A stretch of 64,000 nucleotides of DNA from Streptomyces sp. MMBL 11-1 (GTDB lineage Bacteria > Actinomycetota > Actinomycetes > Streptomycetales > Streptomycetaceae): contig NZ_CP117709.1 of assembly GCF_028622875.1 (NCBI RefSeq), positions 7,071,001 through 7,135,000 on the forward strand. The letters are read 5' to 3'. The notes below the pieces were generated by a model. That model made no database searches, had not been told where the DNA came from, and saw only the letters and a list, made by a program, of their open reading frames with translations. The position numbers and the translations under genes were made by a program. This document shows, piece after piece, positions 26,054-34,568 of the stretch. Each line of letters opens with the position of its first letter. Positions within the stretch are counted from its first letter, which is position 1.

Positions 26054-27079
26054 ATGACGCGCCGCATCCCGAGACCGCCGTCCTGGCCGCCCGTCGACCC
26101 CTACGTCCTGGCGCTGGCCGGGACCGTGGCCCTCGCGGCGCTGCTGCCCGCCCGGGGAACCGCCGCCGACGTGGCGGGCGGGGCCTCCACCGCCGCGGTC
26201 TCCCTGCTGTTCTTCCTCTACGGGGCGCGGCTGTCCACGGCCGAGGCGCTCGACGGGCTCAAGCACTGGCGCCTCCACCTCACCGTCCTGGCCTGCACCT
26301 TCGTCCTCTTCCCGCTGCTGGGGCTGGCGAGCGGCGGGCTGGTGCCGTACGTGCTGACGCCCGAGCTCCAGGCGGGCTTCCTCTTCCTCTGCCTGGTCCC
26401 CTCGACGATCCAGTCATCCATCGCCTTCACCTCGATCGCCCGGGGGAACGTGCCCGCCGCGATCTGCGCCGGGTCCTTCTCCAGCCTCGCCGGGATCCTC
26501 GTGACCCCGCTGCTCGCCGCGCTGCTCCTCGGTTCGGCCGGGGGCGGGTTCTCGGCGGACTCCCTGCTGAAGATCGTGCTCCAGCTGCTCGTCCCGTTCC
26601 TCGCCGGACAGCTGCTGCGCCGATGGGTCGCCGTCTTCCTCGCCCGGCACAAGAGAATTCTCGGCCTGGTCGACCGGGGGGCGATCCTGCTCGTCGTCTA
26701 CAGCGCGTTCAGCGAAGGCATGGTCGCCGGCATCTGGCACCGGGTCACCCCGGCCCGCCTCGGCGGGCTGCTCGCCGCCGAGGCGGTCCTGCTGGCGCTG
26801 ATGCTCACCCTGAGCTGGTACGGGGCGCGGCGGCTCGGGTTCGGCCGGGCGGACCGGATCGCCATCCAGTTCGCCGGGTCGAAGAAGAGCCTGGCGGCCG
26901 GGCTGCCGATGGCGAGCGTGATCTTCGGGGCGCACGCGAGCCTGGCGGTGCTGCCGCTGATGCTCTTCCATCAGATGCAGCTGATGGTCTGCGCGGTGAT
27001 CGCCAAGCGCCGCTCCCGCGACCCCGAGCCCTCCCAGAACCCGGCGGTTACGGTAGCCGGTAGCGACGAAGCGCCATGA
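26054..27079 (+). CDS. Bile acid:sodium symporter family (SBF/BASS) transporter
   Basis: The product is 341 residues from the ATG at 26054 (MTRRIPRPPSWPPVDPYVLALAG). Nine to ten hydrophobic helices are seen. The SBF-like features include LFFLYGARLSTAEALDGLKHWRLH, FLCLVPSTIQSSIAFTSIARGNVPAAIC and the late motif IAIQFAGSKKSLAAGLPMASVIFG, which corresponds to the crossover helix ExxGxQxxxLGxxL-type region in this subgroup (YfeH-like). Members carry organic acids; the substrate here is unknown. The frameshifted LysR gene next to it is the likely former regulator, so expression may no longer be controlled. Confidence 0.9.
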   Translation: MTRRIPRPPSWPPVDPYVLALAGTVALAALLPARGTAADVAGGASTAAVSLLFFLYGARLSTAEALDGLKHWRLHLTVLACTFVLFPLLGLASGGLVPYVLTPELQAGFLFLCLVPSTIQSSIAFTSIARGNVPAAICAGSFSSLAGILVTPLLAALLLGSAGGGFSADSLLKIVLQLLVPFLAGQLLRRWVAVFLARHKRILGLVDRGAILLVVYSAFSEGMVAGIWHRVTPARLGGLLAAEAVLLALMLTLSWYGARRLGFGRADRIAIQFAGSKKSLAAGLPMASVIFGAHASLAVLPLMLFHQMQLMVCAVIAKRRSRDPEPSQNPAVTVAGSDEAP

Positions 27080-27104
27080 GCAGGGAGGAAGCGCCATGAC
27101 TGAC

Positions 27105-27130
27105 GAGCCCGGATCTCCCGCTCCGGGCTC
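27105..27130. terminator. Hairpin between convergent transporter and fdhD genes
   Basis: GAGCCCGG (27105-27112) and CCGGGCTC (27123-27130) form an 8-base stem with a 10-base loop between the convergent stops at 27079 and 27187. Related words (GGATCTCCCGCTC) are repeated nearby at 27111 and 27138, and GAAGCGCCATGA is duplicated at 27069 and 27089. Confidence 0.5.
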
Positions 27131-27186
27131 TCTGGCCGGATCTCCCGCTCGGGCCCTCCCGCTCCGGATCTCAGCCGCTCCGCGCC

Positions 27187-28035
27187 TCAGCCCTGGTGGG
27201 CCCCCGCCTCCAGCGCGATCCGGTGCTCACCGGCGTACACGTTCATCGACGGGCCGCGCAGGAAGCCGACCAGTGTGAGGCCGCTCTCCGCCGCCAGGTC
27301 CACGGCCAGCGACGATGGCGCCGAAACCGCCGCGAGCACCGGGATCCCCGCCATCACGGCCTTCTGCGCCAGCTCGAAGGAGGCCCGCCCCGACACCAGC
27401 AGGACGGCCCGTGACAGCGGCAGCCGGTGGTCCGTCAGCGCCCGCCCCACCAGCTTGTCGACCGCGTTGTGGCGGCCGACGTCCTCGCGGACGTCCAGGA
27501 GTTCGCCCTCCTCGGAGAACAGCGCGGCGGCGTGCAGGCCGCCCGTCCGGTCGAAGACCCGCTGTGCGGCCCGCAACCGGTCCGGGAGGGCGGACAGCAG
27601 CTCCGGGGTGACCCGCACCGGGGGCGCGTCGGCCACGGGGTGCCGGGTCGCGGTGCGTACCGCGTCAAGGCTCGCCTTGCCGCACAGACCGCACGAGGAG
27701 GTGGTGTAGACGTTGCGCTCCAGCGTGATGTCGGGGACGCGGACTCCGGGCGCGAGCCTCACGTCCACCACGTTGTAGCTGTTCACACCGTCCGCCGTCG
27801 CCCCGGCGCAGTAGACGATCGACTGCACTTCGTCCCCCTCCGCGATCACCCCTTCGCTGACGAGGAAGCCCGCCGCCAGCGCGAAATCGTCGCCCGGCGT
27901 ACGCATCGTGATGGCCAGCGGACGGCCGTTCAGGCGGATCTCCAGAGGTTCCTCCGCCACCAGGGTGTCCGCGCGGGAGGAGACGGCACCGTCCCGGATA
28001 CGGAGGGTGCGGCGGCGTTCGGTGGCCCGTCCCAT
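27187..28035 (-). CDS. fdhD: Formate dehydrogenase accessory sulfurtransferase FdhD
   Basis: The product is 282 residues from the ATG at 28033-28035; the open frame extends further upstream but that part has no fold. Family motifs are clear: [37 protein letters not shown], the cysteine pair [28 protein letters not shown] and [37 protein letters not shown]. FdhD passes sulfur from IscS to the molybdenum cofactor of formate dehydrogenase. No formate dehydrogenase or molybdopterin genes adjoin it here, so its partner enzyme is elsewhere. Confidence 0.96.
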   Translation of the reverse strand: MGRATERRRTLRIRDGAVSSRADTLVAEEPLEIRLNGRPLAITMRTPGDDFALAAGFLVSEGVIAEGDEVQSIVYCAGATADGVNSYNVVDVRLAPGVRVPDITLERNVYTTSSCGLCGKASLDAVRTATRHPVADAPPVRVTPELLSALPDRLRAAQRVFDRTGGLHAAALFSEEGELLDVREDVGRHNAVDKLVGRALTDHRLPLSRAVLLVSGRASFELAQKAVMAGIPVLAAVSAPSSLAVDLAAESGLTLVGFLRGPSMNVYAGEHRIALEAGAHQG

Positions 28036-28285
28036 GGAAGTGAACCCCGATTCTGTTCGTGTGCGATGGCTTCTGTCCGTATGGTCGGAAGCCGGGACCT
28101 GACCGTCATTGTCCGGCACCCGCACCCGCACCGGCGCGTCGCAGGCACGGCTTCTACATGCCGACCAGGCTGTTGTCAATGCTCCAACGTGTGGGCCGGA
28201 TTCCTGTGGGATCACGTGCCCCTGTACCCGGCGGTAGCGACCAAGACTGGGATGGCTCCTGCCCCACCCGACGATGGGAACCCGT

Positions 28286-29245
28286 ATGACCGGCTCACGT
28301 GTCGTGGCGCTCGGCCACTACCAGCCCGCCAAGGTGCTCACGAACGATGATCTGGCGGCCATGGTCGACACGAGCGACGAGTGGATCACCAGCCGGGTCG
28401 GTATCAAGACCCGCCACGTGGGTGGCCCCGACGAGCCGGTGGACGAGATGGCCGCGCACGCGGGAGCCAAGGCGCTGGCCACGGCCGGGCTGGTGCCCTC
28501 GGAGATCGATCTGGTCCTCGTCGCCACCTCCACCGCGATCGACCGGTCCCCGAGCATGGCGGCGCGGGTCGCGGCCCGGCTCGGCATGGGCTCGCCCGCC
28601 GTGATGGACATCAACGTGGTGTGCTCCGGCTTCACGCACGCGCTGGCCACCGCCGACCACGCGATCCGGGCCGGCGCGGCGACCCGGGCCCTGGTCATCG
28701 GCGCCGACAAGATGGCCGACATCGCGGACTGGACCGACCGCTCCACCTGCGTCCTGCTCGGCGACGGCGCGGGCGCCGCCGTCGTCACCGCCGACCCGAC
28801 GGCCCCCAACGCCCCGGACGGGCCCGGCATCGGACCGGTGCTGTGGGGCTCCGTGCCGGAGATGGGCAACGCGGTCCGGATCGAGGGGACGCCGCCGCGC
28901 TTCGCGCAGGAGGGTCAGTCCGTCTACCGCTGGGCCACCACTCAGCTCCCCCCGATCGCCCGCCGGGTCTGTGAGAAGGCGGGGATCGCCCCGGAGGACC
29001 TGGCCGCCGTCGTCCTGCACCAGGCCAACCTGCGGATCATCGAGCCGGTCGCCCGCAAGATCGGCGCGGTCAACGCCGTCATCGCCCGGGACGTGGTGGA
29101 CTCCGGCAACACCTCGGCCGCCTCCATCCCGATGGCCCTGTCCAAGCTGGTCGAGCGCGGCGAGGTCGCCTCCGGCGCGCCCGTCCTGCTCTTCGGATTC
29201 GGCGGAAACCTCTCCTACGCCGGCCAGGTCATCCGCTGCCCCTGA
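28286..29245 (+). CDS. Beta-ketoacyl-ACP synthase III (KAS III)-like enzyme
   Basis: The product is 319 residues; the ATG at 28286 follows GGGA by 6 bases, with another ATG at 28274. The catalytic triad is complete: Cys in [16 protein letters not shown], His in [15 protein letters not shown] and Asn in [14 protein letters not shown]. Also [15 protein letters not shown] enzymes condense acyl-CoA with malonyl-ACP; the Streptomyces primary copy sits in the fab cluster, so this is an extra copy, perhaps for a different starter unit or for acyl transfer. Stand-alone, divergent from fdhD. Confidence 0.92.
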   Translation: MTGSRVVALGHYQPAKVLTNDDLAAMVDTSDEWITSRVGIKTRHVGGPDEPVDEMAAHAGAKALATAGLVPSEIDLVLVATSTAIDRSPSMAARVAARLGMGSPAVMDINVVCSGFTHALATADHAIRAGAATRALVIGADKMADIADWTDRSTCVLLGDGAGAAVVTADPTAPNAPDGPGIGPVLWGSVPEMGNAVRIEGTPPRFAQEGQSVYRWATTQLPPIARRVCEKAGIAPEDLAAVVLHQANLRIIEPVARKIGAVNAVIARDVVDSGNTSAASIPMALSKLVERGEVASGAPVLLFGFGGNLSYAGQVIRCP

Positions 29246-29284
29246 CCGTTTCCCGGGCGTCCCGGTGACCTCCGGCCGAGAACC

Positions 29285-29308
29285 TTTGTCCTGGGTGTGG
29301 AGAAAGTT
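29285..29308 (+). promoter_or_regulatory. Element shared with the 36907 region, upstream of the ROK gene
   Basis: TTTGTCCTGG, nine bases, AAGTT. The same 15 positions at the same spacing occur at 36907-36930 before the large sugar-dehydrogenase/ThuA gene. AAGTTGGCATGG here is also part of an AAGTTG/CAACTT inverted pair (29304-29330). A site for the ROK regulator or a common promoter element is possible. Confidence 0.5.
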
Positions 29309-29406
29309 GGCATGGATTCCTGCGCAACTTCTTCCCACTCCGGGAAAGCGCTGCTACGTTCCCCTCGAAAGCCCGACGGACTGGCCGATGTGGCGGGGAG
29401 GGACGC

Positions 29407-30597
29407 GTGAGACGCATGACGGCACGACCCGCGAACGCGCATCAGGCACGGCTGCTCCGACTGCTGCGCGACGGGGGCCCCAACTCCCGTGCGCAACTGG
29501 GTGATCAGGTCGAGCTGTCGCGCTCGAAGCTCGCCGTCGAGGTGGACCGGCTGCTGGACACCGGCCTGGTGGTGGCCGACGGACTCGCCGCATCGCGCGG
29601 CGGGCGCCGCTCGCACAACATCCGGCTCGCTCCCGAACTGCGTTTCCTCGGGGTCGACATCGGCGCCACCTCGATAGACGTGGCCGTCACCAACGCGGAG
29701 CTGGAGGTCCTGGGACACCTCAACCACCCGATGGACGTGCGCGAGGGCCCCGTCGCCGTCTTCGAGCAGGTCCTGTCGTTGGCCGCCAAACTGCGGGCCT
29801 CCGGGCTCGCCGAGGGCTTCGACGGCGCGGGCATCGGGGTCCCCGGCCCCGTCCGGTTTCCCGAGGGCGTGCCGGTCGCGCCGCCGATCATGCCCGGCTG
29901 GGACGGGTTCCCGGTCCGCGAGGCGCTCAGCCAGGAGCTGGGCTGCCCCGTCATGGTCGACAACGACGTGAACCTCATGGCGATGGGGGAGCAGCACGCG
30001 GGCGTGGCCCGTTCCGTGGGCGACTTCCTCTGCGTCAAGATCGGTACGGGCATCGGCTGCGGCATCGTGGTGGGCGGCGAGGTCTACCGCGGTACGACCG
30101 GCAGCGCGGGGGACATCGGGCACATCCAGGTGGCCCCGGACGGCCGGGCCTGCGCCTGCGGCAACAAGGGTTGCCTGGAAGCCCACTTCAGCGGCGCCGC
30201 CCTCGCGCGGGACGCGGAGTACGCGGCCCGGGAGGGCCACTCGCCCGAGCTCGCCGCCCGGCTGGAGGCGGCGGGCAGCCTCACCGCCGCCGACGTGGCG
30301 ACCGCCGCCGCTGCCGGGGACGCCGCCGCGCTCGACCTGATCCGCGAGGGCGGCAACCGGCTCGGCCAGGTGATCGCGAGCCTGGTCAGCTTCTTCAATC
30401 CCGGTCTGGTGGTGATCGGCGGCGGGGTCACCGGCCTCGGTCACAACCTCCTCGCCAGTGTCCGCACCCAGGTCTACAAGCAGTCCCTCCCCCTGGCCAC
30501 CGGCAATCTCCCCATCGTGCTGGGCGAGTTGGGGCCCACCGCCGGAGTGATCGGCGCGGCCCGGCTCATCAGCGACCACCTCTTCTCACCGGCCTGA
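29407..30597 (+). CDS. ROK family transcriptional regulator
   Basis: The product is 396 residues from a GTG at 29407, which follows GGGAGGGA closely. Residues about 10-75 are a winged helix-turn-helix (LLRLLRDGGPNSRAQLGDQVELSRSKLAVEVDRLLDTGLVV). The rest is a ROK sugar-kinase-like domain: LGVDIGATSIDVAVTN, the zinc motif CACGNKGCLEAHFSG and NPGLVVIGGGV. It should sense a sugar or sugar phosphate and control the adjoining ABC transporter and downstream genes. The promoter region contains repeated elements described separately. Confidence 0.95.
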   Translation: MRRMTARPANAHQARLLRLLRDGGPNSRAQLGDQVELSRSKLAVEVDRLLDTGLVVADGLAASRGGRRSHNIRLAPELRFLGVDIGATSIDVAVTNAELEVLGHLNHPMDVREGPVAVFEQVLSLAAKLRASGLAEGFDGAGIGVPGPVRFPEGVPVAPPIMPGWDGFPVREALSQELGCPVMVDNDVNLMAMGEQHAGVARSVGDFLCVKIGTGIGCGIVVGGEVYRGTTGSAGDIGHIQVAPDGRACACGNKGCLEAHFSGAALARDAEYAAREGHSPELAARLEAAGSLTAADVATAAAAGDAAALDLIREGGNRLGQVIASLVSFFNPGLVVIGGGVTGLGHNLLASVRTQVYKQSLPLATGNLPIVLGELGPTAGVIGAARLISDHLFSPA

Positions 30598-30646
30598 CCA
30601 CAGGGCCGTAGCATCACCGTCTTGGTCAGGTATCCGACGTCCGTCC

Positions 30647-30684
30647 GGTACCAGTCAGGTACTCGCTCATCAGGTACCAGTCAG
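30647..30684. repeat. Direct repeats upstream of the sugar ABC operon, possible operators
   Basis: GGTACCAGTCAG occurs at 30647-30658 and 30673-30684, 26 bases apart. The word TCAGGTA also occurs three times (30626, 30655, 30670). They lie 125-190 bases before the ABC ATPase start, just after the ROK gene, so they are candidate binding sites for it. Confidence 0.5.
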
Positions 30685-30809
30685 CAGCCGTTCGCGGTGC
30701 CGCCGGCTCCACGGCACCTCCAGCCCTGCGCCCTGTCCGCTCACCGGCCCTCCCCGGCCCCTCGGCACCGCCCGAGCAGGGGAGACCCCATTCGCCGAGG
30801 GGATTCGTC

Positions 30810-32333
30810 ATGGCACCAGAACCACCCCTGCTCACCATGTCCGGCATCACCAAGCTCTTCCCGGGCGTCCGCGCCCTGGACGGCGTCGACCTGGAGGTCC
30901 AGGCCGGCGAGGTCCACTGCCTCCTCGGCCAGAACGGTGCGGGCAAGTCCACCCTCATCAAGGTGCTCGCCGGAGCCCACCAGCCCAACGATGGCGAGAT
31001 CACCTGGCGCGGCGAAACCGTCCAGCTCAAGTCGCCGATCGCGGCCATGCGCCTGGGCATCGCGACCATCTACCAGGAACTCGACCTGGTCGAGGGCCTG
31101 TCGGTCGCCGAGAACGTCTTCCTCGGCCACGAGCCGACCAGCGCCGGCTTCATCGTCCGTACGGGGGAGGGGCGTTCCGCAGCGAAAGCGCTCCTGGCGC
31201 GACTCGGGCACCCGGAGATCGACCCCGCCCGGCAGGTCGGGGACCTCTCCGCCGCCCAGCAGCAGATCGTCTCCATGGCCAGGGCGCTCTCCCACGACGT
31301 CCGGCTCATCGTGATGGACGAGCCCTCCGCCGCCCTCGACCCCGACGAGGTCGACAACCTCTTCCGGATCGTCGACGGCCTCACCGCCGACGGGGTGGCC
31401 GTCGTCTACATCTCGCACCGCCTGGAGGAGATCCGCCGCATCGGCGACCGGGTCACCGTCATCAAGGACGGCAGGACCGTGGCCGTCGGGCTGCCCGCCG
31501 CCGGCACACCCACCCGCGACATCGTTGCCATGATGACCGGCCGGGACGTCGCCTATGTCTTCCCGCCGCGCCCGGAAGAGCCGGCCCCCGCCGCCACCGA
31601 ACCCGTGCTCCGCGTCCAAGGTCTCTCCCGCAAGGGCGAGTTCGCCCCCGTCGACCTGGAACTGCGGCCCGGCGAGATCGTCGGCCTCGCCGGACTCGTC
31701 GGCTCAGGACGCTCCGAGATCCTCGAAACCATCTACGGAGCCCGTAAGGCGTCCACCGGGACCGTCACCGTCGCCGGAAAGCAGCTCCGCCCCGGCAGCG
31801 TCCGCGCCGCCGTCGCCGCCGGCATCGGTCTCGCGCCAGAGGAACGCAAGGCGCAGGCCCTGCTGATGACCGAGTCGGTCACCCGTAACGTCTCGGTCTC
31901 CTCCCTCTCCCGCTTCGCCCGGGTCGGCTGGATCGACCGGGGCGGGGAGCGGAAGGCCGCGCGGAACGCCACCCGTGAGCTGCAGATGCGGCCCGACAAT
32001 CCGGATGCCGCCGTCCGCACCCTCTCCGGCGGCAACCAGCAGAAGGCCGTCCTCGCCCGCTGGCTGCTGCGCGGCTGCCGGGTCCTGCTGCTGGACGAAC
32101 CCACCCGTGGCGTCGACGTCGGCGCGCGCGCCGAGCTCTACGCCGTGATCCGCCGGCTGGCCGACGAAGGCCTCGCCGTTCTGCTCGTCTCCAGCGAAGT
32201 GCCCGAAGTCCTGGGCCTCGCCGACCGGGTGCTGGTCCTCCGCGAGGGCGAAGTGGTCCACACGGCCCCCGCCCAGGAGCTCGACGAGCACCGCGTACTC
32301 GACCTCGTGATGGAAGGGAGCCCGACGCCATGA
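30810..32333 (+). CDS. Sugar ABC transporter ATP-binding protein (RbsA/MglA type)
   Basis: The product is 507 residues with two tandem ATPase halves, as in carbohydrate uptake transporter family 2. First half: GQNGAGKSTLI at about 40-50, Walker B with LIVMDEPSAALD, signature LSAAQQQIVSMARA. Second half: LVGSGRSEIL, the signature LSGGNQQKAVLARWLL and LLLDEPTRGVDVGA. The second Walker A is degenerate, which is typical. First gene of the transporter operon; it overlaps the permease gene by 4 bases. The imported sugar is unknown but the neighbours suggest a glycoside, inositol-like or keto sugar. Confidence 0.95.
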   Translation: MAPEPPLLTMSGITKLFPGVRALDGVDLEVQAGEVHCLLGQNGAGKSTLIKVLAGAHQPNDGEITWRGETVQLKSPIAAMRLGIATIYQELDLVEGLSVAENVFLGHEPTSAGFIVRTGEGRSAAKALLARLGHPEIDPARQVGDLSAAQQQIVSMARALSHDVRLIVMDEPSAALDPDEVDNLFRIVDGLTADGVAVVYISHRLEEIRRIGDRVTVIKDGRTVAVGLPAAGTPTRDIVAMMTGRDVAYVFPPRPEEPAPAATEPVLRVQGLSRKGEFAPVDLELRPGEIVGLAGLVGSGRSEILETIYGARKASTGTVTVAGKQLRPGSVRAAVAAGIGLAPEERKAQALLMTESVTRNVSVSSLSRFARVGWIDRGGERKAARNATRELQMRPDNPDAAVRTLSGGNQQKAVLARWLLRGCRVLLLDEPTRGVDVGARAELYAVIRRLADEGLAVLLVSSEVPEVLGLADRVLVLREGEVVHTAPAQELDEHRVLDLVMEGSPTP

Positions 32334-33382
32334 CACAGCCCGCCCCGTCGGCGCAGCACAACGGGCCGGACAAGGGGTCCCTCACCGGACCCTCCGACAC
32401 GCCGCCCGCGAAGTCGGGCGGCGGCAGGCCGGCCCTCGGTCTGCGGCTCGACGTCCGGATCCTGTCCCTGCTCGGCGTCCTCGCCGCCCTGATCCTGGTC
32501 GGCGGCATCACCGAACCGGACGCCTTCCTGGACACCGGGAACCTCCAGCTGATCCTGACCCAGGCCTCCGTCATCGGCGTCGTCACCGTCGGCATGACCT
32601 TTGTCATCATCAGCGGCGGCATCGACCTGTCCGTCGGCGCGATGGTCGCCCTCGCCTCGGTGTGGGCGACGACCCTGGCCACGCAGGAGTACGGGTTCGC
32701 CGGCATCGCGTTCACCGCGGTCATCGTCGGCCTCGCCGCCGGACTCGTGAACGGCGTCCTCATCGCGTACGGGGGAATGGTCCCCTTCATCGCGACGCTG
32801 GCCATGCTCGCGTCGGCCCGCGGGCTCGCCCTCCAGATCACCGACGGCAAGACCCAGATCGTCACCGTGGACTCGGTCCTGGACCTCGGCCTGCCCGACT
32901 CCTACATCCTGGGCATCCCGCCACTGGTCATCATGTTCGCCGTGGTCACCGTCGTCGGCTGGCTGATCCTGAACCGGACCACCTTCGGCCGCCGCACCGT
33001 CGCCGTCGGCGGCAACGCGGAGGCCGCCCGGCTCGCCGGGATCGACGTCCGCCGCCAGCGCCTCTACCTCTACCTGCTGTCCGGGCTGTGCTGCGGCATC
33101 GCCGCCTTCATGCTGATCGTGCTCGCCGGCTCCGGCCAGAACACCAACGGCAACCTGTACGAGCTCGACGCCATCGCCGCCGCGATCATCGGCGGGACCC
33201 TGCTCAGCGGCGGCCGGGGCACCATCGTCGGCTCCGTCCTCGGCGTCCTGATCTTCACCACGATCACCAACATCTTCGCTCTCAACAACCTCCAGAGCGA
33301 CGTCCAGCAGATCGCGAAGGGCGCCATCATCGTCGCCGCCGTCCTCGTCCAGCGCCGCACCATGCGCGGCAGGGAGACCTGA
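32330..33382 (+). CDS. Sugar ABC transporter permease (RbsC/XylH type)
   Basis: The product is 350 residues with 8-10 hydrophobic segments. The family motif GMTFVIISGGIDLSVGAMVALASV (about 86-109) and the EAA-like loop GRRTVAVGGNAEAARLAGIDVRRQRLYLYLLSG are present, followed by YELDAIAAAIIGGTLLSGGRGTI, the usual C-terminal features. The start codon overlaps the ATPase stop (ATGA). Forms the membrane channel with the ATPase at 30810 and the binding protein at 33463. Confidence 0.95.
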   Translation: MTQPAPSAQHNGPDKGSLTGPSDTPPAKSGGGRPALGLRLDVRILSLLGVLAALILVGGITEPDAFLDTGNLQLILTQASVIGVVTVGMTFVIISGGIDLSVGAMVALASVWATTLATQEYGFAGIAFTAVIVGLAAGLVNGVLIAYGGMVPFIATLAMLASARGLALQITDGKTQIVTVDSVLDLGLPDSYILGIPPLVIMFAVVTVVGWLILNRTTFGRRTVAVGGNAEAARLAGIDVRRQRLYLYLLSGLCCGIAAFMLIVLAGSGQNTNGNLYELDAIAAAIIGGTLLSGGRGTIVGSVLGVLIFTTITNIFALNNLQSDVQQIAKGAIIVAAVLVQRRTMRGRET

Positions 33383-33462
33383 GCACCCCGCGCGCCCCGG
33401 CCCCTGAACGCCCCGCACCCCCGCACCTCGTACGCACCCACCGGATGAAGGGTCAGACCGTC

Positions 33463-34497
33463 ATGCCAGAAACCAGCCGCAGAGGGCTGCTGTTCGGAAC
33501 CGCCGCCGTCTCCGCGGGCGCGCTCCTCACCGCCTGCACCAGCAACGAGCCGAAGAAGACCGAGCCCGCCGCCAAGAGCGCCCCCGCCGACGACAAGCCG
33601 GGCAAGGCCGTCACCATCGGCTTCGCCGGACCGCAGGCCGACCACGGCTGGCTCAACGCGATCAACGTGAACGCCAAGTCCCGGGCGGAGACGTACTCCG
33701 ACGTCACCCTGGAGATCACCGAGGGCTCCAACGACACCGCCGCCCAGATCGGCCAGGTCAAGACCCTCATCAACAAGAAGGTCGACGTCCTCGTCGTCCT
33801 CCCCGCCGATGGCAAGGCCCTCACCCAGGTCGGCCTGGAAGCCATGAGGGCGGGCATCCCCGTCGTCAACCTGGACCGCATCTTCGCCTCTCCGCAGGCC
33901 TACCGCTGCTGGGTGGGCGGCGACAACTACGGTATGGGGCTCAACGCCGGGCACTACATCGGCGAGCAGCTCAAGGACAAGCCGAACGCCAAGGTCGTCG
34001 AACTCGCCGGGATCGACAACCTGGAGCTGACCAAGCAGCGCAGCCAGGGCTTCGCCGACGCGCTCAAGAACTACTCCAACATCAAGCTGGTGGCCCGCCA
34101 GGCCGCCGACTTCACCGTCGAGTCCGGCCAGGCCAAGATGGCCCAACTCCTGCAGGCACAGAAGCAGTTCGACGCCCTGTGGAACCACGACGACGACCAG
34201 GGCGTCGGCGCGCTCCGTGCCATCAAGCAGGCGGGCCGCGACGAGTTCATCATGGTCGGCGGCGCCGGCGCCAAGTCCGCGATGGACGCCATCAAGGCCG
34301 ACGACTCGGTCATCAAGGCGACCGTCCTCTACCCGCCGACGATGGCCGCGTCCGCGATCGACCTGGCCCGGGCCCTCGGCCAGTCCAAGGGCATCAGCGG
34401 GCTCTCCGAGATGGAGATCCCGACCTCCCTGACCCTGTACTCCGCGGTCGTGACGAAGGACAACATCGACCAGTACCTGCCGACGGGCTTCAACTGA
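33463..34497 (+). CDS. Sugar ABC transporter substrate-binding lipoprotein
   Basis: The product is 344 residues from the ATG at 33463; an ATG 6 codons upstream is also possible. The start SRRGLLFGTAAVSAGALLTAC combines a twin-arginine-type signal with a lipobox (LTAC, Cys at about 25). The body is a type-1 periplasmic binding fold: VTIGFAGPQADHGWLNAINVNA, VDVLVVLPADG, IPVVNLDRIFASPQAYRCWVGGDNYGMGLNAGHYIGE, DALWNHDDDQGVGALRAIKQ. Aromatic and acidic residues suit a hexose, pentose or cyclitol ligand. A strong hairpin follows the stop, which would favour high binding-protein levels. Confidence 0.94.
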   Translation: MPETSRRGLLFGTAAVSAGALLTACTSNEPKKTEPAAKSAPADDKPGKAVTIGFAGPQADHGWLNAINVNAKSRAETYSDVTLEITEGSNDTAAQIGQVKTLINKKVDVLVVLPADGKALTQVGLEAMRAGIPVVNLDRIFASPQAYRCWVGGDNYGMGLNAGHYIGEQLKDKPNAKVVELAGIDNLELTKQRSQGFADALKNYSNIKLVARQAADFTVESGQAKMAQLLQAQKQFDALWNHDDDQGVGALRAIKQAGRDEFIMVGGAGAKSAMDAIKADDSVIKATVLYPPTMAASAIDLARALGQSKGISGLSEMEIPTSLTLYSAVVTKDNIDQYLPTGFN

Positions 34498-34505
34498 CCG
34501 GGACT

Positions 34506-34534
34506 CCGGGGGGTGCTCAGAGCGCATCCCCCGG
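34506..34534 (+). terminator. Hairpin after the substrate-binding protein gene
   Basis: CCGGGGGGTGC (34506-34516) pairs with GCATCCCCCGG (34524-34534) over 11 bases, one G-T pair, loop TCAGAGC. It starts 8 bases after the stop. Inside an operon such hairpins stabilise the upstream message or partly terminate it, so the binding protein is made in excess. Confidence 0.7.
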
Positions 34535-34568
34535 CCCGTTACCGCACACCGATGAGGAGGAAGTCCGC

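Noticed and set aside
27096..27278. Short + strand frame starting ATGACTGACGAGCCC with a good ribosome site (GGGAGGAAG)
   Set aside because: The site comes from a duplicated GAAGCGCCATGA segment. The product is Pro/Ser/Arg-rich without fold, and it runs into fdhD on the other strand.
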